A stretch of DNA of 64,000 nucleotides from Tateyamaria sp. ANG-S1 (GTDB taxonomy: Bacteria; Pseudomonadota; Alphaproteobacteria; Rhodobacterales; Rhodobacteraceae): contig NZ_JWLL01000001.1 in assembly GCF_000814025.1 (NCBI RefSeq), positions 186,001-250,000 of the forward strand. Reading direction: 5' to 3'. Under the pieces are notes generated by a model. That model was not told where the DNA came from. It saw only the letters and a program-made list of their open reading frames with translations, and did not search any database. Below, piece after piece: positions 34,833 to 44,111 of this stretch (positions within the stretch are counted from its first letter, which is position 1; each line of letters opens with the position of its first letter). The position numbers and the translations under genes are program-made.

Positions 34833-36485
34833 ATGCGCATTCTGTTTGTACATCCGAATTATCGCTCCGGCGGGGCTGAGATTGCGGGCACATGGCCGCC
34901 TGCGTGGGTCGCTTATCTGACGGGGCATCTGCGACAAGCGGGCTTTGACGACATCCATTTCATTGACGCGATGACGGATGAGTTGACCGATGCTGATCTG
35001 GCGCAGCGGATGGAGGCCATCAAGCCCGACGTGGTTGGCGTCACGGCGATCACGCCGTCGATCTACCGGGCCGAGGATGTGCTGAAAATCGCGCAGGACG
35101 TGGTGCCCGACGCCGTGCGCGTCATGGGCGGGGTGCACGCGACCTTTATGTACAAGCAGGTGCTGTCCGAAGCCCCCTGGATCGACGTGATCGTACGGGG
35201 CGAGGGAGAGGAGATCTGCACCGAACTGATGCTGGCCATCGAAGATGGTCGCTTTCCCGCTGAACGGAAGAAGATACGCGGCCTCGCCTTTATGGATGGG
35301 GATAAGATTGTTGCCACCCAAGCCGCCAGTACAGTCAAGGATCTGAGCAAGATCAAGCCGGATTGGTCGGTTCTGGATTGGGCCAAATACATCTATATCC
35401 CGCTGAACACGCGCGTCGCCATTCCGAACCTTGCGCGTGGCTGTCCGTTCACCTGTTCTTTCTGCAGCCAGTGGAAGTTCTGGCGCGACTACCGGGTGCG
35501 TGATCCCAAGGACGTGGTGGACGAGATCGAAGATCTGGTTGAAAATCATGGCGTTGGGTTCTTTATCCTCGCCGACGAAGAACCCACGATCAACAAAAAG
35601 AAGTTTGTCGCTTTCTGTCAGGAACTGATCGACCGGGGCCTGCCGGACCGTGTGAAATGGGGCATCAACACGCGCGTCACCGACATTTACCGCGACAAGG
35701 ATTTACTGAAATTCTACCGCAAGGCTGGCCTCGTCCACGTGTCGCTTGGCACCGAAGCGGCTGCGCAGATGAAACTGGACGTGTTCAACAAGGAGACCAA
35801 GGTCGAAGAGAACAAGACCGCCATCAAGCTATTGCGCGAGGCGGATATTCTGGTCGAGGCACAGTTTATCGTGGGGCTGGACAACGAGACGCCGGAGACG
35901 CTGGAAGAAACCTACAAGATGGCGTGGGACTGGCAGCCGGATTTGGCGAACTGGTCGATGTATACGCCCTGGCCGTTCACCCCGCTGTTTCAGGAGCTGA
36001 AGGATCAGGTCGAGATTTACGACTTCTCAAAATACAACTTCGTCACCCCGATCATGAAACCCGCCGCGATGGAGCGGGGCGAGCTGCTGGACGGGGTGAT
36101 GAACAATTATCGCCGGTTTTACAGCCGCAAGGCGCTGTTTCATTACCCCTGGCGCGGCACCGGGTTCCGGCGGCGGTATCTGCTGGGCTGCCTCTATGCC
36201 TTCCTCAAGGCCGGGTTCCAGCGCACGTTCTATGATCTGGGCAAGGCTGGCTATTGGGGGCCGCAGACCAAGAAGACTGTGGATTTCCATTTCGATGAGA
36301 CTCGGCAAGTGGCCGAAGCGCAGTTGGAGGATTGGGAGGCCAGCGCCGACCGGGCCGCACGGGCCAAGGAGCGGCGTGAGGCGGTGAAGGCGCAGACGAT
36401 TGCGCGCAAGCAGGATCTGAAGATGCCGAACGGGGCGCAGGTCAAAGCCTGCGGTGGCGGCGATCAGCAGATGGAGGATGTCTGA
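34833..36485 (+). CDS. bchE: Anaerobic Mg-protoporphyrin IX monomethyl ester cyclase
   Basis: 550 residues. An N-terminal cobalamin-binding-type domain (from [17 protein letters not shown]) precedes a radical SAM core with [10 protein letters not shown], giving C204-x3-C208-x2-C211. It builds the fifth ring of bacteriochlorophyll without O2, using water as the oxygen source. The C-terminus is longer and charged. Followed by bchJ with an 8-bp overlap. FnrL- and PpsR-type sites lie upstream, as expected for a photosynthesis gene. The O2-dependent cyclase AcsF and the main photosynthesis cluster are not in the window. Confidence 0.97.
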   Translation: MRILFVHPNYRSGGAEIAGTWPPAWVAYLTGHLRQAGFDDIHFIDAMTDELTDADLAQRMEAIKPDVVGVTAITPSIYRAEDVLKIAQDVVPDAVRVMGGVHATFMYKQVLSEAPWIDVIVRGEGEEICTELMLAIEDGRFPAERKKIRGLAFMDGDKIVATQAASTVKDLSKIKPDWSVLDWAKYIYIPLNTRVAIPNLARGCPFTCSFCSQWKFWRDYRVRDPKDVVDEIEDLVENHGVGFFILADEEPTINKKKFVAFCQELIDRGLPDRVKWGINTRVTDIYRDKDLLKFYRKAGLVHVSLGTEAAAQMKLDVFNKETKVEENKTAIKLLREADILVEAQFIVGLDNETPETLEETYKMAWDWQPDLANWSMYTPWPFTPLFQELKDQVEIYDFSKYNFVTPIMKPAAMERGELLDGVMNNYRRFYSRKALFHYPWRGTGFRRRYLLGCLYAFLKAGFQRTFYDLGKAGYWGPQTKKTVDFHFDETRQVAEAQLEDWEASADRAARAKERREAVKAQTIARKQDLKMPNGAQVKACGGGDQQMEDV

Positions 36486-37086
36486 GGATGCCCAGCGTCC
36501 TGCGGGGCTGATCGGGCCGAACGCGATCCTACAATTGTTGCCGTTGTTGGACCGGATCGGTGGGCCTGAGCGGCGCGCGCAGATGCTGGCGGCGGCAGGT
36601 ATTTTTGATGTGCCGGATGGCAGTTGCATGATCCCCGAAGGCGACGCCGCGCGCCTGCACCAGCAATTGCGCAAAGAAGAGCCGGATCTGGCCCCCTGCC
36701 TGTCGTCCGCCGCGGGGTATGAGACTGCGAATTACATTCTGAGCCACCGCATTCCCCGCCCTGCGCAATGGGTGCTGCACACGCTGCCTCCGGCACCGTC
36801 GGCGCGGCTGTTGTCGCGCGCCATCGAAAAGCATGCCTGGACGTTTGTAGGGTCGGGGCGGCTGCGTGTGCCCAATGCGTGGACCTTCGAGATCAAGGAC
36901 AATCCGCTGATTCGGGGAGAGAGCAGCGAGACCTGTTTGTGTCATTGGCATGCGGCGGTCTTTGCGCGGCTCTATCAGGCGCTGGTGTCGCCGCGTTGTA
37001 CCTGTGAGGAGTGCCAGTGCTGCGCCCAAGGCGGGGGCGGGCCGTGCCGGTTTGAAGTGCGCTGTGCGGTATCGGGCGTTGGGTGA
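36478..37086 (+). CDS. bchJ: Bacteriochlorophyll biosynthesis protein BchJ
   Basis: 202 residues. The N-terminal half has [22 protein letters not shown], a BchJ pattern; the C-terminal V4R domain includes [20 protein letters not shown] and the cysteine cluster [19 protein letters not shown]. BchJ was once named 4-vinyl reductase, but that step is now assigned to other enzymes and BchJ is thought to bind or channel tetrapyrroles. It overlaps bchE by 8 bp. The usual next genes bchG and bchP do not follow; the sequence breaks into a gene-poor scar. Confidence 0.9.
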   Translation: MSEDAQRPAGLIGPNAILQLLPLLDRIGGPERRAQMLAAAGIFDVPDGSCMIPEGDAARLHQQLRKEEPDLAPCLSSAAGYETANYILSHRIPRPAQWVLHTLPPAPSARLLSRAIEKHAWTFVGSGRLRVPNAWTFEIKDNPLIRGESSETCLCHWHAAVFARLYQALVSPRCTCEECQCCAQGGGGPCRFEVRCAVSGVG

Positions 37087-37415
37087 TTGTGACGTGCAGC
37101 GTGTGACATGACCTGATGTCTTGCTTTCGCTTGAGTGGCGAGGGTCTTTTTTCAATTCATGCGCTTGGGTGACGCGCGTTTGGGCGGATTGATTGGAATT
37201 GTGATCGTTCCTCAAGTTTGCGGATGTCTTCGCTGTCGGGTGGACGCCAAGCGGGGCATTGCTGACAGTGCGGCGCTGATTTGGCGTCTCTTTACGCAAC
37301 AAGTGTTGAAGCCATACGTATGACAGATGCCGGATTAATGGGCTGCATTCGAAACTGATCCGCAGGGTCAAAACGCGCGCTGGCTTTTCGGTGGAAACCT
37401 CTCGACCCAGGCGGC
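37087..37415. other. Gene-free spacer after bchJ
   Basis: 329 bp with no plausible gene, ribosome site or clear repeat. Base composition is lower in GC than the flanks. It lies between bchJ and a truncated TolC-like fragment and looks like a recombination scar. Confidence 0.4.
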
Positions 37416-37766
37416 TTACCGCTCTGAAAACAGCCGATCCACGTCGATGCCCCACGTGCCGAGTGTCGTTCCCATCTTCTCGTCCAGATCTGAGACGGCA
37501 TTCAAGTAGGCCAATTCGCTTTGCAGCAGGCTGTTTTCAGCCTGAAAGAGAGCATCGTTTATCAAGCCCAAGGCCAGCCCCAAAGCCTGTTCATGACGAA
37601 TGTTCACCCAACCGGGGAACGGTTCCTCTTCCGCGAAGACGTTCGCATTGGTTTCGATATCAAGAAGCTGCAGCAGGGGCACATGCGCTTCCTTCAAGGT
37701 GAGCTGCGCTTGTTCAAATGAGAGGCGTTGTATAAAATCTGAATCTCCCCCTGTTTCAAGTCGAAT
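37416..37766 (-). pseudogene. TolC-family efflux protein fragment
   Basis: An open stretch of about 117 codons bounded upstream by an in-frame TGA at 37767. Its end, LLQSELAYLNAVSDLDEKMG then TTLGTWGIDVD, matches the C-terminal coiled region of outer-membrane efflux (TolC-like) proteins, while the N-terminal three quarters of the gene are absent. No ribosome site. It abuts the IS5 remnant, so the gene was probably cut by insertion and deletion. Family call rests on a short match. Confidence 0.5.
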
Positions 37767-37792
37767 TCAGATATTCGACCTAGTGTCAGGCC

Positions 37793-38403
37793 TCATAGCC
37801 ACGAGATGACGAGTCCCGGCAGGGCGCTTGCTGATAGGAACACCTTGGGACATCTGTCGTATCGTGTTGCCACGCGCCGCCAGCCCTTCAGTCTGCCGAA
37901 CATGATCTCAATGCGGTGCGTCGCCTGTAGCGACGCTTGTCGTACCGCACGACTGTCTTCCGTCGCTTTCGGCCAGGGATGCAGGCGCGTATCCCTTTGT
38001 CTTTCAACACTTCCCGGAACCAATCAGCGTCGTATCCGCGGTCCATTGCCCGGCAGGCGCATCACGCATGTGATGTCCCGAGAGGGGATCATCACCGTCT
38101 TCTCTTCGCCGTGCTCCGCGGCCAGACCGGCCATCATCCGGGCAAATATGCCCTGTTCATGGCTGCACTCGAACCGGTGGCGTTTGACATTCACCTCCAC
38201 CGTTTCCAGCGGTTGTAGAGCGTCTTATGCGGACCGTAGGCCGCAGGGCCATCCCGCCACCGCAAGCCATTGCGATTGATGAAGACAATCCCACTCAACA
38301 CGCGCCGATCATCAACACAAGGTTTGCCGTGGGACTTGCGGAAGAAGGGCTCAAGACGCGCCATCTGCGCATCCCCCTCTCGTGACATTGCTGCGCAATG
38401 CAC
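37793..38403 (-). pseudogene. Decayed IS5-family transposase
   Basis: Read leftward, fragments in three frames join to one protein: FFRKSHGKPCVDDRRVLSGI and GLRWRDGPAAYGPHKTLYNR, then RMMAGLAAEHGEEKTVMI, a gap, DRGYDADWFREVLKDKGIRA and, in another frame, RIEIMFGRLKGWRRVATRYD plus DRCPKVFLSA. Between VMI and DRGYDADWF about 85 codons including a DDE aspartate are deleted, and at least two frameshifts are present. Terminal inverted repeats were not identified. Inactive element marking a rearrangement. Confidence 0.85.
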
Positions 38404-38955
38404 TGCCGGGCAGTGGTCAGCCAGAAAAGGTCAGACAGGGTCACCGCTCTTTTTCGAACCGTGAATCACGCAGCCAAACCGAAACCAATGGGGCCTGACC
38501 CTAGCGTAGCAAATCTGCTAATACCCACCGCACCGTAACTACCAGGGCCGGTGCCGATGCCCGCCCTGTCGCCAGCAAAGGCGACCTTCGCCGTCCCTAC
38601 GTAAGGCATAGTTACGTTGCCTCCGTCTGCTGTGACGTGCAAAGCCACTCCGGCCGACATGTCACTCCGCGCGCGCGCAAGTGTTTCGCGCAGCCGGGGG
38701 TGGCATCGTGTTGCAGCCAGCATTGATGACCACATCGGCTATTTGAATGTCCCTGGCGCGGGGGGGCTGCCGTGGGCCATGTCAAAGCGGCTTTCTGCCG
38801 TTTATCCGGTTTCGATGCGTCCGGGCCTTTCTTTCCAACCGCCTGTGCCGGGGCTAGTGTTTGCGCGTGCTGCATCGTGCTGACGAACGTGCCGTTCCAC
38901 ATGCGCGGTGCTTTCGGCGTGAAACCAAATGCGTTGGTCGACCGATCATTCCATC
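38404..38955. other. Gene-poor spacer in the scar region
   Basis: 552 bp. Short overlapping frames on both strands show no recognisable family or ribosome site. One leftward frame (38466-38735) encodes a Gly-rich tail and could be a gene remnant; not supported further. Confidence 0.35.
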
Positions 38956-39909
38956 ATGGGGGACAGACAGCTGAAACTTCCACATTTCCTAGCGCGACTG
39001 CCTCTCGTGCCGCTCCTCCTTGTGTCTTCGGGAACGCTCGTGCTGGCCGGTGAGCTGCATACGGAGACAGAGGTGCGCCAGAGCTACCTGCAACACGGTG
39101 CCATGGCGCAGCTGCATCGGTGGTATCAGTATTATGAAAATGACAGCGTCGGGATCGAAAACCAGTTGGATATACTCGCCGAAGATGTGGCGATCGTGTC
39201 CGCCAATGGAACGGCTGAGGGACATGAGGCATATGCCGCTGCCGTCTCACAACTCCCATCCACCTGGCAGAACAGCCACAGCCTCACATCCTCGTCCGTC
39301 GAGGTTCGCGATGACGGCACACTCGGTTTGTCTGCGACGATCACATACCAGAACGTCGGGATGCTGGAGGGCGGCGCGGTCCGTGCGCTTGGCATCTCTT
39401 ACGAGGCGGACCTGGAGCAAACAGACACGCCGCTGCCCCTATTCACGCGGATCGAGATAGAAAGCGACGCGCCGGTAGATGCAGGCGAGTTCAGGGACCT
39501 TTATGCAGAGAACCGCCTTTTGAGCCTGGTGCACTACTGGATGGCGATGGTCGAACATCCGAACCGCGATGCGGCCCCCTTTCGCGAAGTGCTCGCGCCC
39601 GAGTTTGACATCGACTTCGGCAGCGGTCCGATCACGGATGTCGAGGGTTTTGCAGCCTGGGTCGCAGGTCCGGCATCTTCGGTGTCGGCCAGCCGCCATG
39701 ACGTCCACAACTTCACCTATCGCAATCTGGCGGACAATCAGTACGAGTTGACCATTGATCTGGACTGGACCGGTATCCGACCGGACGACGTGTGGATGAC
39801 GGCCAAGACCCGTCATACATGGGCTGTCATCGACGACCCGTCGGAGAGGTTCGCCCGCATCCAAAACATTCGGGTCGAGGTTTTGGAGCCCTTTGCCGTC
39901 GTTGAATAG
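38956..39909 (+). CDS. Secreted protein with two NTF2-like domains
   Basis: 317 residues. A signal peptide (LARLPLVPLLLVSSGTLVLA, cleavage near AGE) is followed by two related halves: LHRWYQYYENDSVGIENQLD...GTAEGHEAY and LVHYWMAMVEHPNRDAAPF...DVEGFAAW, each with the SnoaL/NTF2-like cone-fold pattern. Function unknown; such domains bind small hydrophobic molecules or catalyse isomerisation. ATG 38956 lacks a good ribosome site. It stands alone in the scar region between the IS5 remnant and the ribosomal cluster. Confidence 0.6.
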   Translation: MGDRQLKLPHFLARLPLVPLLLVSSGTLVLAGELHTETEVRQSYLQHGAMAQLHRWYQYYENDSVGIENQLDILAEDVAIVSANGTAEGHEAYAAAVSQLPSTWQNSHSLTSSSVEVRDDGTLGLSATITYQNVGMLEGGAVRALGISYEADLEQTDTPLPLFTRIEIESDAPVDAGEFRDLYAENRLLSLVHYWMAMVEHPNRDAAPFREVLAPEFDIDFGSGPITDVEGFAAWVAGPASSVSASRHDVHNFTYRNLADNQYELTIDLDWTGIRPDDVWMTAKTRHTWAVIDDPSERFARIQNIRVEVLEPFAVVE

Positions 39910-40181
39910 ACTGACTGTCGTTGGTCGTTTCGTTGTGAAAGGCCACGGTGTCCAAGTGTATGTGACGTGACCGCTTGCAGCAAAGCTACGTCGAAGGCGA
40001 TTGCAAAAGCCGCTGTATGCGGCTTCGGCGCGTCTTCTGGTGTCGGTGTGACAACATTTTGTCAGTCGTAGGTAACGTATGAATCAATCTTGCGCTCCCG
40101 CTTGCTGCACCGGTTCAGTAAGCTGAACACACTCCGTCAACAGTGCGTGACGTTCCGCCCCTCCGGCTGCATTCCAAAGAA
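39910..40181. other. Gene-free spacer before the ribosomal cluster
   Basis: 272 bp (324 bp to rpmE). It holds a perfect palindrome TGACAA-CATT-TTGTCA at 40049-40064, and no open frame of interest. Confidence 0.4.
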
Positions 40182-40209
40182 AAAGGCCGCCCCGGTTGGA
40201 GCGGCCTTT
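40182..40209 (-). terminator. Terminator of the ribosomal cluster
   Basis: On the minus strand AAAGGCCGC ... GCGGCCTTTTTC, a 9-bp stem plus T-run, 25 bp after the rpmE stop. Confidence 0.85.
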
Positions 40210-40233
40210 GGCAATTTTGTGCGGTGGCGTGCT

Positions 40234-40455
40234 TTAGAAGCCAAGGCCAGCGTACTTGTTCTTGAACTTCGACACGCGGCCGCCGGTGTCCATCAGGCGC
40301 GACGTGCCGCCGGTCCATGCGGGATGCACGGAGGGGTCGATGTCGAGCGCCAGTTGGTCGCCTTCCTTGCCCCAGGTCGATTTCATTTGAACCACGGTGC
40401 CGTCCGTCATCTTGACGTCGATGATGTGGTAGTCGGGATGCGTGTCGGCTTTCAT
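40234..40455 (-). CDS. rpmE: 50S ribosomal protein L31
   Basis: 73 residues. [24 protein letters not shown] and HPAWTGG are typical of the alphaproteobacterial L31, a zinc-free (C-) form because it lacks the CxxC pairs. Peripheral large-subunit protein. Starts overlapping the rplS stop by 4 bp; last gene of the cluster before a terminator. Confidence 0.96.
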   Translation of the reverse strand: MKADTHPDYHIIDVKMTDGTVVQMKSTWGKEGDQLALDIDPSVHPAWTGGTSRLMDTGGRVSKFKNKYAGLGF

Positions 40456-40841
40456 GCTTCCGCTCCTTCGGACTTCTTGGGTTTGTAGTTGGTGACTTCC
40501 GCGATCCGGGCCGATTTGCCGCGGCGCGAGCGGAGGTAGTAGAGCTTGGCGCGACGCACGCGACCGCGGCGGACCACGGTGATGCTGTCGATGTTGGTGG
40601 AGTAAAGGGGGAACACACGCTCCACGCCTTCGCCAAAGGAAATCTTGCGAACGGTGAACGACCCGGCGATGCCGTTGCCGTTGTTGCGGGCGATGCAGAC
40701 GCCTTCGTAGTTCTGCACGCGGGTGCGGGTGCCTTCGGTCACCTTGTAGCCGACGCGGATGGTGTCACCGGCTTTGAAGTCGGGGATGTCTTTCCCCAGG
40801 GCGGCGATTTGTTCCGCCTCTAACTGTGCGATCAGGTCCAT
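40452..40841 (-). CDS. rplS: 50S ribosomal protein L19
   Basis: 129 residues. [49 protein letters not shown] and [14 protein letters not shown] are diagnostic. It lies at the 30S-50S interface. The C-terminal KKSEGAEA tail is lineage specific. Separated from trmD by 254 bp, so it may have its own promoter. Confidence 0.97.
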   Translation of the reverse strand: MDLIAQLEAEQIAALGKDIPDFKAGDTIRVGYKVTEGTRTRVQNYEGVCIARNNGNGIAGSFTVRKISFGEGVERVFPLYSTNIDSITVVRRGRVRRAKLYYLRSRRGKSARIAEVTNYKPKKSEGAEA

Positions 40842-41095
40842 GGGCCTGGTCTCCTATCTCATGCTCGTGGTTTGCCCACGAAGGTTTGTCGCGCCTCAGA
40901 GCTCTGTGTCTTCACCGGGTCCACCGCAGTGCCCGCCAGAGGTCAGGTCATCATTCCTTTTCTGTCCTATTAGTGCATGTGTATTTCACCGAAGAAGGTG
41001 CCACGCGCCAAAGGGTCCGGTCGGGCACGACCCGAGTCGGAATGGACGGTGTATAGGCGGGGTGACCGATTGGATCAAGCGGTTCGGGCGCGAAA

Positions 41096-41890
41096 TTACT
41101 CTGATTTCGCCTGATGTTCGGCCCAGAGGTCGGGGCGCCTGGCCTGTGTGAGTTTCTCGGACTGCGTCTGCCGCCACTCCGCGACTTTGCCATGGTTGCC
41201 TGACATCAGCACATCGGGGATGTCGCGCCCCTTCCATGTTGCCGGGCGGGTGTATTGGGGGTGTTCGAGCAGGCCGTTCGAGTGGCTTTCGTCGACAGCG
41301 CTTTCTGCATTGCCGAGCACGCCGGGGAGCAAGCGGACGGTCGCGTCAAGCATAGCTTGCGCTGCGATCTCGCCGCCGGTTATCACGAAGTCGCCCAAGG
41401 ATACTTCGGTGATGTTCCAGTGTTCCAGCACCCGTTCATCTACGCCTTCGAACCGGCCACACAGCATCGTGACGCCGTCGCAGCGTGCCAGGTCACGCGC
41501 CATGCTCTGGTCAAAGCGTTGTCCCCGCGGGGACAGGTACAGGATGGGCCAGCGTCCGCGGGCGTGGGATTGCGCCTCGGCAATGGCGTTGCTGACCACA
41601 TCGGCACGCAAGACCATGCCCGCGCCGCCACCTGCAGGCGTGTCATCGACGTTGCGGTGCTTACCAATACCGTGGGCGCGCAGATCGTGGGTGTGGAGCT
41701 GCCATTTGCCGTCTTGCAACGCCTTGCCTGTGAGCGATGCGCCGAGGACGCCGGGAAATGTCTCCGGGAAAAGCGTGACTATACGTGCCTGCCAAACGCC
41801 GACCAGATCGGGGGCCTCGTCCATCAGTGACGAGGGTTTGAGCGTCGGGCGGATGACCTTGCGCCCATGGGATTTGGGGGGCTGTGTCAT
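41096..41890 (-). CDS. trmD: tRNA (guanine-N1)-methyltransferase
   Basis: 264 residues. Methylates G37 of tRNAs with a G36 anticodon base. TLFPETFPGVLGASLTGKA, DDTPAGGGAGMVLRADVV, SPRGQRFDQSMA and LGDFVITGGEIAAQAM define the SPOUT knot. About 32 residues precede the core (KSHGRKVIRPTLK...), which is longer than usual; a shorter start at residue 23 is possible. ATG 41890 lies 4 bp after the rimM stop. Confidence 0.95.
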   Translation of the reverse strand: MTQPPKSHGRKVIRPTLKPSSLMDEAPDLVGVWQARIVTLFPETFPGVLGASLTGKALQDGKWQLHTHDLRAHGIGKHRNVDDTPAGGGAGMVLRADVVSNAIAEAQSHARGRWPILYLSPRGQRFDQSMARDLARCDGVTMLCGRFEGVDERVLEHWNITEVSLGDFVITGGEIAAQAMLDATVRLLPGVLGNAESAVDESHSNGLLEHPQYTRPATWKGRDIPDVLMSGNHGKVAEWRQTQSEKLTQARRPDLWAEHQAKSE

Positions 41891-41894
41891 GCCC

Positions 41895-42401
41895 CTAGAA
41901 CAACCCTTCGGGCGGGTCGGCGACAATGCGGCCTTTGGACAGGTCGACCGTCGGCACGGCGACTTTGGTGAAGGGTAACAACACGGTGGCCGTGCCGCCG
42001 GGTGCGTGGATTTCTAAAAGATCGCTCGCCCCGTGGTTTTGAACTGATTTGACCTTGCCCAGAGATGTGCCACCGGTGTCGAACACCTCAAGGCCGACAA
42101 GGTCGGTGTAGTAGAACTCGTCATCGGGCAGGTGGGGCAGCTGGTCGCGGCGGGCAAAAAGCTGGGTGCCTTTCAGCGCATCGGCATCCTCTTTCGTGGC
42201 CACTTCGGCGATGCGGGCGACGAAGCCGTTTTTCATGGGCCGAATAATGGCCAGCGAGAAGGACCGCGCGCCATCTTCGGTGGTGAGCGGGCTGTAGCTT
42301 TCGAGGTCCTCCGGATCTGCGCAGAAGGATTTGACGCGGACCTCGCCACGCACCCCGTATGCGCCGCTGATGGCGCCCACGCAGATCAGATCGTCACTCA
42401 T
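41895..42401 (-). CDS. rimM: Ribosome maturation factor RimM
   Basis: 168 residues. [20 protein letters not shown] at the N-terminus, [24 protein letters not shown] and the [20 protein letters not shown] end identify the two-domain RimM, needed for 16S rRNA processing of the 30S head. ATG 42401 overlaps the small upstream gene by 8 bp. Confidence 0.95.
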   Translation of the reverse strand: MSDDLICVGAISGAYGVRGEVRVKSFCADPEDLESYSPLTTEDGARSFSLAIIRPMKNGFVARIAEVATKEDADALKGTQLFARRDQLPHLPDDEFYYTDLVGLEVFDTGGTSLGKVKSVQNHGASDLLEIHAPGGTATVLLPFTKVAVPTVDLSKGRIVADPPEGLF

Positions 42402-42531
42402 TCCAGCACACTCCGTCGCGCATGACGCCACCCTGGGCCGCGCAAGCCTCGCTCGCCTGGCTGCGTTCGAACAGCAGACCGGCGACGAAAGCGATCAGGA
42501 TCAGGATGGCAGTGCGGATCAATCCGAACAT
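42394..42531 (-). CDS. Small membrane-anchored protein upstream of rimM
   Basis: 45 residues: one N-terminal helix ([18 protein letters not shown]) and a short exported tail with two cysteines ([18 protein letters not shown]). The tail pattern CxxxGG...GVC is seen in small Rhodobacterales proteins and could form a disulfide. Overlaps the rimM start. Function unknown. Confidence 0.55.
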   Translation of the reverse strand: MFGLIRTAILILIAFVAGLLFERSQASEACAAQGGVMRDGVCWNE

Positions 42532-42633
42532 AAGGCGTGCCCTTTGCGGTGGTTGGTGCATTTGCGACACGTTGCAGGGCCTTGTCCAGTGTGTGCTGGC
42601 CGTGGTGTCTGTTTGCACCGCCCTGCCGCCGTC

Positions 42634-43260
42634 CTATCGCGTCTCGATCACCAGATCGTGCCGGTGTTCCCAGCCGGCGCGTTCGAGTTCGGGCGTATCG
42701 GCGTGCTCTTCGGGCCAGCCGACGCACATGTATGCGACGAGTGACCAGCCCTGGGGTATGTCGAGGTCGCGGCACAGTTGGTCGGGATCGAGGATAGAGA
42801 CCCAGCCCATACCTAAGCCTTCGGCGCGGGCGGCGAGCCACATCAGGGTGATGGCACCCACCACGGAATAGCGGCGCATTTCGGGCATAGTGGCAGCGCC
42901 GAGGCCGCGCCCTTGGGTCGTGCTATCGTCGCAGAAAATCGCAAGATGTTCAGGGGCTTCGGCCATGCCGGACAGCTTGAGTTGGCTGTAGTTTGCAGCT
43001 TCGTCGCCATCGTAGCCTGCGAGGGCCTGCGCGTTGGCGGTCTTGTAATTTTCGAGCGCTGCGGCACGGGCCGTGTCGCTTTGCACGCGGAGGATCCGCC
43101 AAGGTTCGGACAGGCCCACGGAAGGGGCCAGCCGAAATGTGTCGAGGCAGCGCATCAGCACTGCCTCGGGCACTGGGTCGGTGCGAAAGCGGCGCACATC
43201 GCGCCGCCACGCCATCAGGTTCAAAAGTTGGCGGCGAAACTCATCCGGAAATGTGTCCAC
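42634..43260 (-). CDS. bluB: 5,6-dimethylbenzimidazole synthase
   Basis: 208 residues, nitroreductase-like. MAWRRDVRRFRTDPVPEAVL, LAPSVGLSEPWRILRV and GLGMGWVSILDP follow BluB, which fragments reduced FMN with O2 to make the lower ligand of vitamin B12. B12 use fits the cobalamin-type domain of BchE. It lies between rpsP (16 bp) and the small rimM-side gene, within the ribosomal cluster. Confidence 0.88.
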   Translation of the reverse strand: MDTFPDEFRRQLLNLMAWRRDVRRFRTDPVPEAVLMRCLDTFRLAPSVGLSEPWRILRVQSDTARAAALENYKTANAQALAGYDGDEAANYSQLKLSGMAEAPEHLAIFCDDSTTQGRGLGAATMPEMRRYSVVGAITLMWLAARAEGLGMGWVSILDPDQLCRDLDIPQGWSLVAYMCVGWPEEHADTPELERAGWEHRHDLVIETR

Positions 43261-43275
43261 GCACCAAGCCCCTGT

Positions 43276-43665
43276 TTACTCTGCGGTTTCTTCTGCTGCA
43301 GCTTCTTCAGCTGGTGCTTCAGACGCTTCAGCAGCCTTGGCCGCTTTCTCTTCTGCGCGGTCCTTGGCTTTCTGGCCGGGCTCACCTTTTTTGGGGTTGT
43401 TGCGGTCTTTCTTTTCCACAACGCCAGCGGCTTCCAGCATGCGGCTGATCCGGTCGGTGGGCTGTGCGCCCTGACCCAGCCAGTATTGCACTCGCTCCAT
43501 GTTCATTTTCACGCGCTCTTCGCTGTCTTTGGGCAGGAGCGGGTTATAGGTGCCCAGCTTTTCGATGTAGCGACCATCGCGGGGCATGCGGCTGTCGGCA
43601 GCCACGATGCGGTAGAAGGGACGCTTTTTCGAGCCACCACGGGCAAGACGGATTTTCATGGCCAT
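43276..43665 (-). CDS. rpsP: 30S ribosomal protein S16
   Basis: 129 residues. [20 protein letters not shown] and [15 protein letters not shown] are diagnostic. A C-terminal extension of about 45 residues rich in Ala, Glu and Lys ([17 protein letters not shown]) is typical of this order. Downstream of the chorismate mutase in the ffh-to-rpmE series. Confidence 0.97.
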   Translation of the reverse strand: MAMKIRLARGGSKKRPFYRIVAADSRMPRDGRYIEKLGTYNPLLPKDSEERVKMNMERVQYWLGQGAQPTDRISRMLEAAGVVEKKDRNNPKKGEPGQKAKDRAEEKAAKAAEASEAPAEEAAAEETAE

Positions 43666-43706
43666 TGTTTGTTTCTCCTTTAATGGCGGTGACGGGTAAA
43701 TACCCG

Positions 43707-44003
43707 TTATTCTTGGTGTTTCTTGTGGTGCTGAATGACTTCAGCGATGATGAAGTTCAGGAACTTCTTGGCGAATTCCGGGTCCAGATCGGCCCGGTTT
43801 GCCAAATCTTCGAGCCGAGCGATCTGCGCGGCTTCGCGCGTGGGATCGGAGGGCGGAAGGTCGTGTGTGGCCTTGAGTTTTCCCACGGCCTGCGTGTGCT
43901 TGAACCGCTCGCCCAGGGTATAGACGAGGATCGCATCGAGCCTGTCGATGCTGGCGCGGTGGTCGGCCAGCACGTCTGCGGCGCGGGTGATGGCGTCGGT
44001 CAT
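43707..44003 (-). CDS. Chorismate mutase (AroQ type)
   Basis: 98 residues, the helical AroQ fold: [36 protein letters not shown] with the conserved lysine and [16 protein letters not shown]. Converts chorismate to prephenate. Upstream is the phased GTGCAC element; downstream rpsP. Homologues in salicylate/pyochelin pathways (pyruvate lyases) share the fold, but this context favours the mutase. Confidence 0.88.
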   Translation of the reverse strand: MTDAITRAADVLADHRASIDRLDAILVYTLGERFKHTQAVGKLKATHDLPPSDPTREAAQIARLEDLANRADLDPEFAKKFLNFIIAEVIQHHKKHQE

Positions 44004-44042
44004 GGGCGACCCTTTCCGGGGCCGAAAAGGCTGGCAAACAGG

Positions 44043-44082
44043 GTGTCACCCCGCGTGCACCATCCGTGCACCCCTTGTGCAC
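44043..44082 (+). repeat. Phased GTRCAC element, copy B
   Basis: GGGTGTCACCCC (from 44041) and GTGCAC boxes at 44055, 44066 and 44077; spacing 12-11-11, identical to copies A and C. It lies between a GNAT stop (44112) and the chorismate mutase start (44003). Confidence 0.85.
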
Positions 44083-44111
44083 CCCCACCGTGCGGGTGGG
44101 GTAAGGTTTTG

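Noticed and set aside
37760-38470. Intact IS5 element with terminal inverted repeats
   Set aside because: No matching terminal repeats or target duplication were found, and the transposase has an internal deletion and frameshifts.
38466-38735. Leftward frame encoding a Gly-rich 89-residue protein
   Set aside because: No ribosome site, no recognised family and it lies in scar DNA; could be a remnant but not supportable.
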